64,000 bases of DNA from Paguma larvata (GCA_030068075.1 CM057830.1:28180247-28244246); one strand, 5' to 3'; shown: positions 11,885-23,070, counted from the stretch's first letter. The notes: a model not told the origin generated them from the sequence alone. Made by a program: numbers and translations.

Positions 11885-12362
11885 AACTTTTCCTTTATTT
11901 CCTTCTGGGTTCTTTGGTCTAATAATTAAATTGACAAGACAGAGTAACAAGAGAAAAATTTAATTTTGTACATACCAAAGCTCATAAAAATAGGAAACTC
12001 AATGAAATAACCAGAGTAGGCCGCTCTTACACTTTTTAGATAAACCATACATTTGTGAGGAATTAACAAGATGAAGAAATTTGGTCTAGGGGTAGTATGC
12101 TGGTGAAGAAGTAACAAAGTTTGTTTAAACGGACTTGTCAGCCCTGAATTTGCTATTTCTGGTGACAAGGATGTCTCTCTACCTCTTGGTACAGGGAGGG
12201 GACCTTTCACATGGGAGATTTGTTTCTTGCTTTCTGAGGTACAAAGGAAGGTCAGAGCATCCTTCTTGTACCAGCTACTTTTATATAGCCTTACTTCAAA
12301 ATAATCAACATGCCGAAGGGGCCTGTTCTGGGACAGCCTGCCTTGAACCCCACCAACATGAT
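11885..12362. repeat. LTR-like interspersed repeat, unclassified
   Basis: The order TTCTTTGGTCTAATAATTAA, ATTGACAAGACAGAGTAACA, a GAAGAAGTAACAAAGTTTGT block, then GGACTTGTCAGCCCTGAATT resembles a dispersed mammalian repeat I recall, probably an LTR. I cannot name the family or orientation with confidence. It abuts the DNA transposon that follows. Confidence 0.4.
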
Positions 12363-12363
12363 T

Positions 12364-12837
12364 GCATTAGTCCCCCCTTGATCTGCAGTTTTCCTTTCCA
12401 CGGTCCTAGTTGGTGGCAGCCAGTTGCACCGGAAGCAGATGATCCTCCTGACAGCAGATGATCCTCCTCCTGACGTATTGTCACAAGGTCGGTAGTAGCC
12501 TAACTACTGCTACATCATCACAGTGCCTGTGTCATTCATCTTACTTCATCTCATCATGTAGGCATTTCATCATCTCATAGCAGCACTAAAAGAAGAGTGA
12601 GTACAGTACAATAAGTTTCTTTGAGAGAGACCACATTCACATAACTTTCATTACATAGTATTAACACAATTTTATTTAAGTGTTAATCTGCTGTATTTAA
12701 TTTATAAATTAAACTTTACCAGAAGTAATTACATATAGGAAAAATCATAGTATACCTGGGACTTGGTACTATACATAGTTTTAGGTGTCCACTGAGGGGC
12801 TTGAACATATCCCCTGCAGAGAAGGGCAGATCCCTAT
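12364..12837. mobile_element. TcMar-Tigger-type non-autonomous DNA transposon
   Basis: The left end (TTAGTCCCCCCTTGATCTGC) and right end (ATCCCCTGCAGAGAAGGGCA) are imperfect inverted repeats like Tigger-group ends (tacagtagtccccc, then cttatccgcgggggata). Inside, the blocks CCGGAAGCAGATGATCCTCC, TTCATCTTACTTCATCTCAT, GTGAGTACAGTACAATAAG and TTTATAAATTAAACTTTACC come in the order I recall for this MITE-like family. No transposase frame is present, so it would have moved in trans. Confidence 0.7.
12434..12474. repeat. Short tandem duplication inside the Tigger element
   Basis: AGCAGATGATCCTCCTGAC (12,434-12,452) is repeated at 12,453-12,474 with one extra CCT triplet. The family normally carries this motif once. 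Confidence 0.85.
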
Positions 12838-13702
12838 ACTCAGAATGCAGGGCATTTGTATTGTCATACTTGTAGCAAAGTTCTTAGTGACTGGCTCTTA
12901 GTTGCATAGCCAATTCCTGCAACATAGTTGGCTTCTCTTTCCACAGCATGTAATTTCTGGCATGCTGAAGTTTTTGGTAGGTGGGTGATGTATAGAATTT
13001 AGGCAGATAAGGATGAAAAAATTCAGGGTTTGCTGTGATATTTCACCACGTGAATTCAATCTATTTCTAAAGCATATCCAATAGCTTTAATGTAGGAGAT
13101 TCCTAAACCAAAGCCTGTCTCCCGGTATGTTATCTTTAATATGAGCAAATGATTAAGGAACCTTAGCTTAAGACACTTGTCATTCCTTCATGACGTGACC
13201 CCGTGCAATCCTCCTCCCCCTCATTATTCATGTTTCTGCCATATTTCTGCAGTTGACACATAACTTTTAAGTGCTCCACATATGGCAGCAATGTCATGCT
13301 TTTCCACTATGGAAAGCCTTCTTCTTTGATATTTCCTATGGAAAAAATGTGGAGGAGAAATAAAATGTGAATAATAAGCAAAATATTTATGGTCTCTGCC
13401 CTGCCACTCAAGTATTTCCTCCCATATCCTCAGCTAACTCTGTATTTCATGTTATCTGCCAGAAAGTTATAAAATTTCCATGTAAGCAGAAGAGAAGCTT
13501 AGCAGTTCACTGAACTGAATTTGAACATCTAGTATTTACATCTGTGAATTGATGTAATCTAACTACAAAGGAACTGGTTAATGGGTTCATCAAAGGCAAA
13601 AGAATAACACGAAAAGGGAACCATAGTGTGATTTATTTCTTACTCTTTTGAAGTATGACTAGAATATGACTCAGAGCCTCCTACCCTATGTTCCACAGAG
13701 CT

Positions 13703-13721
13703 GTTAACTCCTGGAGTTAAC
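13703..13721. repeat. Perfect 9-bp inverted repeat with one-base centre
   Basis: GTTAACTCC and GGAGTTAAC are exact reverse complements around a single T. The GTTAA half-sites recall homeodomain (HNF1-like) sites, but that link is only a guess. Confidence 0.85.
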
Positions 13722-13779
13722 ATTCAGTAAGAATCTGAGGGAGCAGGGAAGAGGGGAAATATGTGACAGGTACAGGACC

Positions 13780-13813
13780 ACTGAGCCCTTACAGCATCAC
13801 TGAGCCCTTACAG
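13780..13813. repeat. Two-copy 19-bp-period tandem duplication
   Basis: ACTGAGCCCTTACAG occurs at 13,780-13,794 and again at 13,799-13,813. Confidence 0.9.
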
Positions 13814-14879
13814 GACAGTCACAGATCACAGCTGGCTCACTGTACCCTGGTCATTTAAGCAGTAGGGGCAGACAGTGGGCCAGGAGGTGGAAGGCTTGTA
13901 TTGAAGGGATCTTGGACAAGCTTTGGTTTGTTTGATTCTGACCTATATTCTTCTCTATTAGTAACACCTAGAAAAATTTACCATAGTTACACTTAAAAAT
14001 TATTAAAACCATTTTTAAAGCAACATGGATATGCACTTGGTCAGTGAGGATACAGGCTTCCCTCTATTTCAAAACAAATTACCCTGCTTGTCTTGTTATT
14101 TAATTTCTTTGATACTTGAGTTGGTACTTTTAGTCTCTGTCCTACTGCTCCAGTGAGGAGGCACTGGGGCTGAAGGGTCTGGTTTGTAATCCAAGACTTC
14201 ATGCTACAGCTGCTGGGGTTACTAAAGGAGGGTATAGGGATCAAAGAAATTTACTCATGCCTATTAGATGGGAATGAACAGCTGATTCCCAGAGCGAGAG
14301 CTGGGCCACCTCAAGCTGGAGTCATTCATCCAAAGAAAGAGCTGATGTGTCAGCCAGGATAAGGGTGATTGTAAAGATAAAAGGAATTCTCATGGCCAAG
14401 CAAAACAACAGAGTGGGTACCTACTCAGAACCGGGGGGGATATCAAAGAACAGATTGGAAACAGAAGGGGCTATAGCTCCATAATGATTAAGTCGGTCAT
14501 TCCTCACTGGGTGTTGCTGAAATAATGCCCGAGTAAAAGATTCCCCACAATAAAATAGAGCTGAAAGAGGACTTTAAAAGAATTCCAGTGATTTATTGTG
14601 CTCCCATATTTCTTCTTTTTTTTTTTTTTTTTTTTCTTCTTGGAAACTGTCATGAAGGTGTGATCATTCTTTCTCTGCCCTTTTCTGTTTTGTTTATTTT
14701 TGTTCTGGGGTTGTTGGCTTCAATTTCCATAATAAGAGAGAGTGAAAATTAATGAAAAGGAATTCGAAATGCTTTTGCACAGATAATTTTGGGATATTAT
14801 TGCCACCCATAAGTATTTTGACATTTTATCCATTTTTAAAACATAGAGACCCTACAGTTAATACTTCTTGTGCTTTTCT

Positions 14880-15600
14880 AGGAATTTGACAAATGAATAC
14901 AGTAGCATAACAATCACTAGAAATAAAATACAAGAGTTATCTCAAGCCCATGACATTCCTTGTGCTGCTCATTTAAAATCGCTTCTCCCCCAGTCCCTGG
15001 AAAACTGAATGTTTTAATGTTTCTATACCTTTACCTTTTCCAGAATGTCCTATAAATGGAGTTATACAGTATGTAGTTGTTTTTTTTTTTTAATTCTGGT
15101 ATCTTTCACTTGAGATTTGGCACATTATTGTGTAGATCAGAAGCCGAGTACATCTGAAGTTCCTTCATTTTATGGCTGAGTAGTATTCCATGTTACAGAT
15201 GTTTCATAGTTAATTCATCCATTAGCTGACAGACATTTAGGATGCTTCCAAATTTTGGTAAATATGAATGAAGTAATTTTTCATTCCATTAAAATATTTT
15301 CTGGTGTTCTTTGTGGCTTCCTCTCTGATCATTTACTAAAATCCTAAAAAATTTTAGTTAATTCTATTATGGTCAGAGGACATACTTTGGATGATTGCAA
15401 TCCTTATAAAATTATTAAGGTTTGTCTTCTGACTTAAGACATGATCTGTCTTGGTGTTGATCCCATTTGACATGAAAAGAATGTATTCTGATGCTGGGTA
15501 GTTTATTCTATAAATGGCATTTAAACTAAATTGGTTGTTATGTGGTAATCTGTTATATAATTTTATGTATATTTTAATTTTTGCATAATTTAAAATGAAA
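14880..15600 (-). repeat. Ancient LINE-1 (L1M-type) relic, antisense
   Basis: 14,990-15,290 reads like an old antisense L1 3' region (GAGTAGTATTCCATGTTACA, a known L1 ORF2/3' UTR motif). 15,300-15,540 matches the antisense ORF2 endonuclease region (CTATTATGGTCAGAGGACAT, ATGATCTGTCTTGGTGTTGA). These two parts are not adjacent in L1, so this is a rearranged or two-copy relic. Confidence 0.65.
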
Positions 15601-15890
15601 GTATGTTGATTTAAAAATAAGACAAATGAGTAAAATGGAACAATAAGAAATTACTAGAAGAAAATAGGATATGTTAATTTCAACGTAAAGTGTTTAAAAT
15701 GGAATAAAGTTGATAAATATAAAAGAATCACAAGATATTTAGTCCTGCTTAAAAAAGGAAAATAGATAGTGGAGTATTGATCTCAGACAAGTTAGAACTC
15801 ATGGTAAATGCATTAAGTAGACATCAGTTTTGTATTGATAAAAATTTCAGTCCAAGAAAACAAACACAGTGGTCTTTAATCTTTTGTGAC

Positions 15891-15965
15891 TCAGACTCTT
15901 GATCTAGGGGTTGTGAGTTCAAGCCCCACATTGGGTGTAGAGCCTACTAAAAAGAAAGATAACTA
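15891..15965 (+). mobile_element. Older CAN-SINE fragment, 5'-truncated
   Basis: GACTCTTGATCTAGGGGTTG, then GAGTTCAAGCCCCACATTGG and GTAGAGCCTACT belong to the older short carnivore SINE type that lacks the long CT-rich body. The GCCTGGGTGGCTCAG head is missing. Confidence 0.75.
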
Positions 15966-16316
15966 AATAAGTGAAATAGAATACTTAAGGTGGAATATGA
16001 ATAATAATTTTAAGGCAAAATTAACCAATCTAGCATCTTAGTGGGATGTTAGTGTGTATTAAAAAGTAATAGATTAAGTAGACCAAAAATGATTGATGAT
16101 ATTGAGGATTTAAATAATAGGAGTAAGAAGTATGAGTATTTTTCAAACATGTTTGGAAAATCAGCTGTGGGCAATAACTCAAAGCAATCTCAAAAAATTA
16201 GAAAACAGGAAAAAAAAGAAAAACCTCTAAAAGTTACGTTCATTTAATGTAATACAATAAAAATGGAAAAATACAACAGGATAACTCTAAACTCAAAACT
16301 GTCCTTTATAAAGTCT

Positions 16317-16339
16317 AATAATAATAATAATAATAATAA
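16317..16339. repeat. (AAT)n microsatellite
   Basis: About seven to eight AAT units. Confidence 0.95.
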
Positions 16340-16622
16340 AATTATTTATGATGGAAATTATAAAAATGAAGAAAAATGAGAATACTTCATATTTAAGTTT
16401 AAAGTAATGCTGAAGAGGAATTCAGGGAAAAAAATGTATAGCCTCAAATATTTTAGTTTTAAAATAGCTTCAAATACATATCAAAGTATATTTCAAATAT
16501 ATAAGATATACAAGCACAGTGAAACTTTTAAAAAACAAATTAGTAAGAAAATAAATGAGTTATTGGAAAAAAGATGATAGAGAAACCAAAAGTTTCTTTG
16601 AAAGATCAATATAATAGTTAAG

Positions 16623-17061
16623 CTTTTTTTCCAATTTTTTTTATTTTTATTATTTTTTATTATAATAGTTTATTTTCAAATTGGTTTACATATAACACCC
16701 AGTGTTCATCCCAACACGTGCCCTCTTTAATGTCCGTCACCCCCTCTCCCACCTCCCTCACCTCCCTCACCTCCCTCACCCTCAGATTGTTCTTAGTCTT
16801 CGAGAGTCTCTTATGTTTTATCTCCCTCCCTCTCTGTGTCTTTTTTTCCTTTCCCCTTTTCCCCTCCCCCTGGTTTTTGCTTAGTCTCACAAAGTCCACC
16901 TATCCTTGGAAACATATAGTATCTGTCTTTTTCTGACTGACTTATTTCACTTAACATAATACCCTCCAGTTCCATCCATGTTGTTACACATGGCCAGATT
17001 TCATTTTTTCTCATTGCCATGTAGTAGTCCATTGTATATATGTGCCACAACTTCTTTATCC
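16623..17061 (-). mobile_element. LINE-1 3'-end insertion (severely 5'-truncated)
   Basis: The minus strand gives the ORF2 C terminus (17050 down to about 16,850, motif MWHIYTMDYY then TTWMELEGIMLS) followed by the 3' UTR and an A tail seen as T-rich DNA at 16,623-16,670. A perfect 12-bp target duplication, ATAATAGTTAAG, lies at 16,611-16,622 and 17,062-17,073. The 3' UTR carries a short CACCTCCCT tandem run (about 16,752-16,785). It landed inside the older sense L1/HAL1 relic. Confidence 0.95.
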
Positions 17062-17172
17062 ATAATAGTTAAGTTTTATTGGGTTTGAGAATCTGGATGG
17101 ACAGAGAGAACGCAGTCAGACAGAATGATAAATGATTCATAGCCAAATCTATGGAATATACTATAACATGTT

Positions 17173-17392
17173 TTTTTTTTAATTTTTTTAACTTTTATTT
17201 ATTTTTGAGAGACATAGAGACAGAGTATGATCAGGGAAAGGGCAGAGAGAGAGGGAGACACAGAATCTGAAGTAGGCTCCAGGCTCTGAGCTGTCAGCAC
17301 AGAGCCCGACCTGGGGCTTGAACTCATGAACCATGAGATCATGACCTGAGCAGAAGTCGGCCGCTTAACCAACTGAGCCACCCAGGCACCCC
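17173..17392 (-). mobile_element. CAN-SINE inserted into the tail of another SINE (inner copy)
   Basis: Complete antisense copy with T-rich start, GA tract, CTGAGCTGTCAGCACAGAGC body and GAGCCACCCAGGCACCCC head end. The near-identical 9-mers TAACATGTT (17,164-17,172) and TAACGTGTT (17,393-17,401) look like its target duplication. It sits within the duplication that encloses the next SINE. Confidence 0.88.
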
Positions 17393-17401
17393 TAACGTGT
17401 T

Positions 17402-17597
17402 GTTTTTAACAGAGTGCATGTGCATGCACATACATGATCAGGAGAAGGGTGGAAGGAAAAGGAGAGAGAGAATCTTAAGCAGGCTCCACATTCAGTGGGG
17501 AGCCCAATAAGGGATTCAGTCTCACCACCATGAGATCATGACCCGAGCCAAAATCAAGAGGAGGATGCTTAATAGACTGAGCCACACAGGCACCCCC
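17402..17597 (-). mobile_element. CAN-SINE (outer copy of a nested pair)
   Basis: Antisense copy of an older variant (GCAGGCTCCACATTCAGTGG, GGGAGCCCAATAAGGGATTC). Its right target repeat GAATATACTATAACAT (17,598-17,613) matches 17,154-17,169, on the far side of the inner SINE. So this copy came first and the inner copy later split it from its left flank. Confidence 0.9.
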
Positions 17598-17741
17598 GAA
17601 TATACTATAACATTAAAAAAAAAGTTCCTTGTAGTATATCATTAAAGAATGTGAAAAGTTAGAGAAATTTAGAGAATTTTTTTTTCCTGAGAAAATGTCA
17701 GTCACTCAAATTAGGCTGAAGTTATAGAAAACTTGAATATA

Positions 17742-17966
17742 GGGGTGCCTGGGTGGCTCAGCCAGTTAAGTGGCTGACTTCAGCTCAGGTCATGATCTCG
17801 CCGTCCGTGAGTTCGAGCCCCGTGTCGGGCTCTTTGCTGACAGCTGAGCCTGGAGCCTGCTTCAAATTCTGTGTCTCCCTCTCTCTCTGCCCTTCCCCTG
17901 CTCACGTTCTGTTTCCATGTCTCTGAAAAATAAATAAACATTAAAAAATTTTAAAAAAAGAAAAAT
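17742..17966 (+). mobile_element. CAN-SINE, complete
   Basis: Sense copy, head GGGGTGCCTGGGTGGCTCAG, with full body and an A-rich tail. A perfect 14-bp target duplication, AAAACTTGAATATA, lies at 17,728-17,741 and 17,967-17,980. Confidence 0.96.
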
Positions 17967-19001
17967 AAAACTTGAATATATAAGCTACCAGGCAATAAAT
18001 AGAAAAGTTGGTAAAATTTCTTCCCTAAATAGACACCAAACCCAGTCAATGGTTAAAGGTCATTTCTACTAATCCTTTAATGAGGGTGATACATATATTT
18101 TTTTTTTCAGAATGTACAAAAAGAGACTGACATTTTTCACATTCATTCTTTGAAGCTTGCCTCCGACTGAGACAATAAATCAATAAGGACAGATCACATG
18201 CAACACATTCAGATAAACACGTAAATGCACACATTCAGGCAGATACACTATTCAGACGATATCAATAAAGGCAAAAAGTTCTAAATAAAATACTAACACT
18301 GAATCCTCTCTATTATAAAAAATTTTATTATTAGTATATAAGATTGACTCAATATTGAAATCCATTAATGTGCACTGCTACATTTTTAAACTAAAAGAGA
18401 GGGAAAAACAAATGTTGAAAAAGTATCTTTTAAAAATATCCCTTATCTCTATTTAAAAAAAAAAGTCAGGAAAAAATTAGGAACAAAGGAAATTTTCTTA
18501 ATTTGATCAATCATATCTACCAAATTTGATCAAATACTACAATCAAAAGTTTTAACATTAAAGAATGCTTAAATCAGGAGCAAAACAAAGTTGATTCCTA
18601 TTTTCAAATAGTACCTACATAATTCCTGGAAATAAAATAAAGAAAATAAAAGAGGAACATGTATGTTAGAAAGGAAGAGAGAAAACTGTCATTCTTTGCA
18701 GATTGTATGATTTTCCATGTATGATATCCAAAAGACTGAAGCGAAAAAATGATTACAACTCTTAAAAAATTTATTAGATGTCTGTGTACCAGACAAATAT
18801 ACAGAGCATCTTTCCCTGTATACTAGCATTATTTAAAAATGTAATTCGGAATTAAATAATAAATATGACATACATAAGAAATTGACCAAAATTGTGGAAG
18901 ACTTTTAGAGCTATATAGATAAGGCCCTATTGATAGGTATAAAGGAAAAACTTAAAAGAGGAAACCAAGCTTTAGATAGGAGACTTACTGAAAGTAGGTT
19001 T

Positions 19002-19240
19002 TTTTTTAATTTTTATTTATTTATTTATTTATTTTTTAACGTTTATTTTTGACAGACAGAGAGTGCGTGAGCAGGCGAAGGGGAGAGAGAGAGAGAGACA
19101 CAGAATAGGAAGCAGGCTCCAGGCTCTGAGCTGTCAGCACAGAGCCCGACGCGGGGCTCGAACCCACAGACTGCGAGATCATGACCTGAGCCAAAGTCGG
19201 CCGCTCAACCGCTCAACCGACTGAGCCACCCAGGCGCCCC
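19002..19240 (-). mobile_element. CAN-SINE, young-looking, antisense
   Basis: Very close to the felid-type consensus (GCACAGAGCCCGACGCGGGG, CACCCAGGCGCCCC, CpG sites retained). A perfect 13-bp target duplication, TGAAAGTAGGTTT, lies at 18,989-19,001 and 19,241-19,253. The head carries a tandem repeat of CCGCTCAAC. Confidence 0.96.
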
Positions 19241-19497
19241 TGAAAGTAGGTTTAACCCACTATCAAAACAATGGCAAAATTCAAGTTCCTTAGCTAAATA
19301 TGCTGCAGACTTCATAATTCTTATTAAAATGATATGGAAATGGAACAATTGAATCAGTGTAAAATGCAGTTTTAATAAAAGAATATTGTATATAAGTTGA
19401 TAGGATTCTCAAATTATCGTAAAGATTACATAAAGCTAATTGTACATAATGAAAAAATTAAGATTTCTCTACTGTCTAAAGATTTTATAAAGAAACA

Positions 19498-19718
19498 GGG
19501 GCGCCTGGGTGGCTCAGTCGGTTGAGCGTCCGACTTCGGCTCAGGTCATGATCTCGCAGTCTGTGAGTTCGAGCCCTGCGTCGGGCTCTGTGCTGACAGC
19601 TCAGAGCCTGGAGCCTGCTTCAGATTCTGTGTCTCCCTCTCTCTCTGCCCCTCCCCCACTCATGCTCTGTCTCTCTCTGTCTCAAAAATAAATAAACATT
19701 AAAAAAAATTAAAAAAAC
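19498..19718 (+). mobile_element. CAN-SINE, young-looking, with 18-bp target duplication
   Basis: The best preserved SINE here: head GGCGCCTGGGTGGCTCAGTC, intact A box and B box (GAGTTCGAGCC), CpG sites kept and a full tail. AGATTTTATAAAGAAACA is exactly repeated at 19,480-19,497 and 19,719-19,736. Confidence 0.97.
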
Positions 19719-19839
19719 AGATTTTATAAAGAAACATTATTAAAAGTGGGATAGTACTAAATATGAAAAGTAGGGCAATGAAACAGTAGAAAATCCAGAC
19801 ACTCATTCATATATGTATACATATTTATTTGTATGGATA

Positions 19840-19975
19840 CATAATATATGTATACATATATATATTATTAAGTGGTGTTTTAATAATTTGTCTATACACT
19901 CGTAAAGACGCACACACATATATACATGTAGGTACACATATATATTTTATGTATAGTGTATATATAATTTTTAAT
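19840..19975. repeat. TA/TATAC-rich low-complexity tract
   Basis: Repeated TATATG/TATACA words, for example 19,840-19,866 and 19,915-19,970. Confidence 0.8.
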
Positions 19976-20746
19976 AAGTGGTTAAAATGTCATTTTTTAT
20001 CAGTGGGCAAAGGAGGGGATATTCAGTGTTGTTTTAATAATCTGGCCATACTCTTGGAAAGACAGTGTTCATTATCTACCTCACCCCATGTGTGAGAATA
20101 CATTTTAGGTAGATTCTAGGCTTAAATAATTTTTATTATGGTTAGATGAAAATATGGGACAGTGTTTTTATGATCCTTGAGTTCATCTTCTTAAGTGACA
20201 GTCCAAATCTCAAAGATCTAAGGAAAACAAAGATTTAAATTTGATTATATAAAAGGGAAACTTTTGTCTGATCCAAGCAAACACAAAGATAAAAATTACA
20301 CGTAAAGTGAACAAAAATATTTGCAACATACTCACGAGAGGATAAGCATTCATAACATTATTGAGACATTATTGAACTATATTAGGGAAAGCAGTAATAT
20401 TCAATTCAGTTCCATAAGGTAAAACAACAGACTGTTGGTTAAAGCTATAATCAGGAAGAGATCAGCAGAACTTTTCAAAGGGCCAGTACATTTCTGGAAA
20501 GATCTTCAACATCACAGATAAGACCAGAAATGCATATTCATGTTTGCTTGTTGGCAGTAAAGAGTTTTTAAAGATTGACAGTATGGGTAAGGGGATGAGC
20601 ATATACTGATTCTCATACAGTGTTGATTTAAGTATATCTTGGCGCAAACCCTGTGTGAGATATCGGCAACATTTCCTAAAGTTTCAAATGGGTGTGCATC
20701 GATCCAGCAATTCCGGTTCTGGAAATCTACCTAAAAAATCATCATC

Positions 20747-20845
20747 AGCGGAGTGCCTGGCGGGCTCAGTTGGTAGAGCAGGCGACTCTTGATACCATGG
20801 TCGTGAGTCCCAGCCCCACGTTGGGCATGGGGCCTACTTAAAAAT
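20747..20845 (+). mobile_element. Older short-type CAN-SINE
   Basis: GAGTGCCTGGCGGGCTCAGT, GGCGACTCTTGATACCATGG, then GTGGGGCCTACTTAAAAA-like tail. It lacks the CT-rich body. AAAAAATCAT before (near 20,733) and after (near 20,873) is a possible target repeat. Confidence 0.8.
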
Positions 20846-20884
20846 ACAAACAAACAAACATAAAACTCTTTTAAAAAAATCATA

Positions 20885-22190
20885 GTGTGCTTGGTGATGC
20901 ATAGGTTGTGTTAATGATAATCATCCCTAGATTGTCATAGTAACCATTTTGACCGAAATGCTGAGTTGTTACCGTGAAGAAAGTGTGATTTTACATTTTG
21001 ACTCCTTTTTCATCTGTTCTGTTTGAACTTTTTAAAAGCGTTTTGACATCTCACAATACATCTGCAAACCTCTTACTGTTTTGAGAATTTGTTCAAGCTG
21101 GGTAAGTGGAATACAGTGGGTTTATTGCTTCTTTGTAATTTGTTACTGGGGCTAGGAAAATGTAGGTGAAAATATTATCTAGAGTCATAGATATTGGCAT
21201 TTATTAAAAGGATTATTTAAATGATACATTGATGGGGAGGAGTCCCGCAATTTTTGGAAATGCCTTCTGTGCCTGGGAGAGATTCTTCCTTTGTCACTGT
21301 CAGAGGCTGCACAACTCGAAGTCCTGCTCTGGTATCACATATAGAGAATGACTTTTAGGATGGAAATTAGAACAGAACTGAAAAGGGGAAATGGTATTTT
21401 TGACAAGTGAATATTTCCAACTTATGTACTGCATTCTGGAGCTAAAAGAAAAGTAATGGAAATTTCTTTCAAATTCAGATTAGTTTTTCTACCAGGCTTA
21501 ATGAAATTACTACTATCATATCAGCCCTGAGAGGCAGAATAATTTTGGTTTAAGCACTTATTTTGTTTTAGGACCTAATTATATTCTATTCTGACTTGTG
21601 CATTATTATTGTAAATGATATGTGTCCACAATGTTTAATGGCCTTTTATGTTTTTGCTACATTATAAATATGAGGTGATCATAAATAAATGTCACCTGAT
21701 TATAAATATCAGGTGGTTTGATTTTAAAAGTGAAGTCTAAACAACTCTACAATTCACAAGTATAAAATTACTAAAGGAAAGGGACCTCGCCAAAAGAAAG
21801 CTGAGAAATGCAAGGTCATAATACTACCTAATGTTATCTTGAGCAACAAACAAATCTATTTGTAAATCTTTCTGATTGGTATCTGTATCTTTGAATTATG
21901 AAACTTGTCTTCAATGCCTTATGAGAACCTGATATTAATGACTCAGAAGGGAGAATGAGATCTTTCCTAAGTTTGGGCTATAGATTTTATAAAACAACCA
22001 TTTTACATCCTCAAAAATAGTGCATAAGTTTCTGTTACTGCATTTTCCTATCAACACTTGGTAACATCAGGTACTTTAAGTAGATGTGGATCAGATTGAT
22101 AGACAATGAAATTTTCTTACAGCATTTTTTTTTCTGGTTGGTGAGGACCTAGAGTAACTTTTTTTATGCCATTAGCCATTCAGGATTTTT
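20885..22190. other. No recognised feature (AT-rich)
   Basis: No repeat family, gene or RNA was recognised. It contains a small hairpin at 21,693-21,715. Confidence 0.45.
21693..21715. repeat. Small inverted repeat with E-box-like arms
   Basis: CACCTGA and TCAGGTG flank a 9-nt AT-rich loop. The CACCTG core resembles an E-box, but such hexamers are common by chance. Confidence 0.75.
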
Positions 22191-22628
22191 CTTTTGTTAA
22201 ACATACACACGTGTGCGCATACCTACACATACAGTAAATATTTTTTATCTATATGTCTGTATATTTACATCTGTATCTTTATTTTATATACTAATACTGA
22301 ACTCATTAGAATTAGAATCATTCCAAGCATATTTTCTCACACTATGGCTTATATTTTAACTTTATGGCATCTTTTGAAAGAAAATTTTAATTTTGCCAAA
22401 GATAAATTCATTATTTACTCTCAATTCCTCTTTTTGATTTTTTTGTCTTTTCTTTTACTATCTCAGTGTCATTACTGTACTTCCTATATATTTTAATATT
22501 TTTGTGTTTTAATTCTTCTCATCAGGTTTCAATTAATATTAGGCTTGTATAGTGCATGTAGTAAAAAAAAAAGTATTTTTCCATGTGAATGGCCAGATGT
22601 ATTGGCGTCCTTTAAAAAATCAAGCAGA

Positions 22629-22840
22629 GCGCCTGGGTGGCTCAGTTGGTTGAGTGGCCGACTTCGGCTCAGGTCATGATCTCACCGTCTGTGAGTTCGA
22701 GCCTCGCGTCGGGCTCTGTGCTGATGGCTCAGAGCCTGGATCCTGCTTCAGATTCTGTGTCTCCCTCTCTCTCTGCCCTTCCCCTGCTCACACTCTGTCT
22801 CTATGTCTCTCAAAAATAAATAAACGTTAAAAAAAAATTT
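22629..22840 (+). mobile_element. CAN-SINE, complete (first of a tandem pair)
   Basis: Sense copy, head GCGCCTGGGTGGCTCAGTTG and AAATAAATAAACG tail. A perfect target duplication, TAAAAAATCAAGCAGA, lies at 22,613-22,628 and 22,841-22,856. Confidence 0.96.
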
Positions 22841-22860
22841 TAAAAAATCAAGCAGAACAA

Positions 22861-23070
22861 GGGTTTCTGGGTGGCTTAGTTGGTTACGTGTCCGACTTTG
22901 GACCTGGGCACTTTGTGAGTTCAAGACCTGTTCTGGCTTTGTGCTGACAGCTCAGAGCTTGGAGCCTGCTTCAGATTCTGTGTCTCCCTCTCTCTCTCGG
23001 CTCGTTCCCCACTCGTCCTCTGTCTCTGTCTCTCTCAAAAATAAATGAACATTATAAATTTTTTTTAATT
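22861..23070 (+). mobile_element. CAN-SINE (second of a tandem pair), more diverged
   Basis: The head GGGTTTCTGGGTGGCTTAGT is diverged and the GTCATGATCTC block has been lost. The rest of the body and tail (CAAAAATAAATGAACATTAT) are present. It begins four bases after the target repeat of the preceding SINE. A target duplication of its own is not clear. Confidence 0.9.

Larger units (their letters stand above)
12838..14879. other. No recognised gene or repeat family
   Basis: AT-rich sequence with short unsupported open frames (for example 14244-14041 minus, 67 codons). It holds a 19-bp period duplication (13,780-13,813), a 9-bp-arm palindrome (13,703-13,721) and a poly(T) run near 14,613-14,635. 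Confidence 0.45.
15600..20745 (+). repeat. Ancient sense L1/HAL1 relic, heavily interrupted
   Basis: Unassigned stretches between younger insertions follow sense ORF2-like order. ACTTCATATTTAAGTTTAAA with GAGGAATTCAGGGAAAAAAA (16,380-16,440) resembles the region before RT. GCAGATTGTATGATTTTCCA (18,699 on) resembles the FADDMI segment. ATGAAACAGTAGAAAATCCA (near 19,780) resembles WNRTENP, and 20,460-20,730 resembles the HAL1/L1 tail. It is full of stops and indels, so no protein survives. HAL1 versus L1M cannot be settled by eye. Confidence 0.55.

Noticed and set aside
19498..19580. tRNA-like sequence with A and B boxes
   Set aside because: It is the tRNA-derived head of a SINE and lacks a complete tRNA fold and 3' end. 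The same applies to all other SINE heads here.
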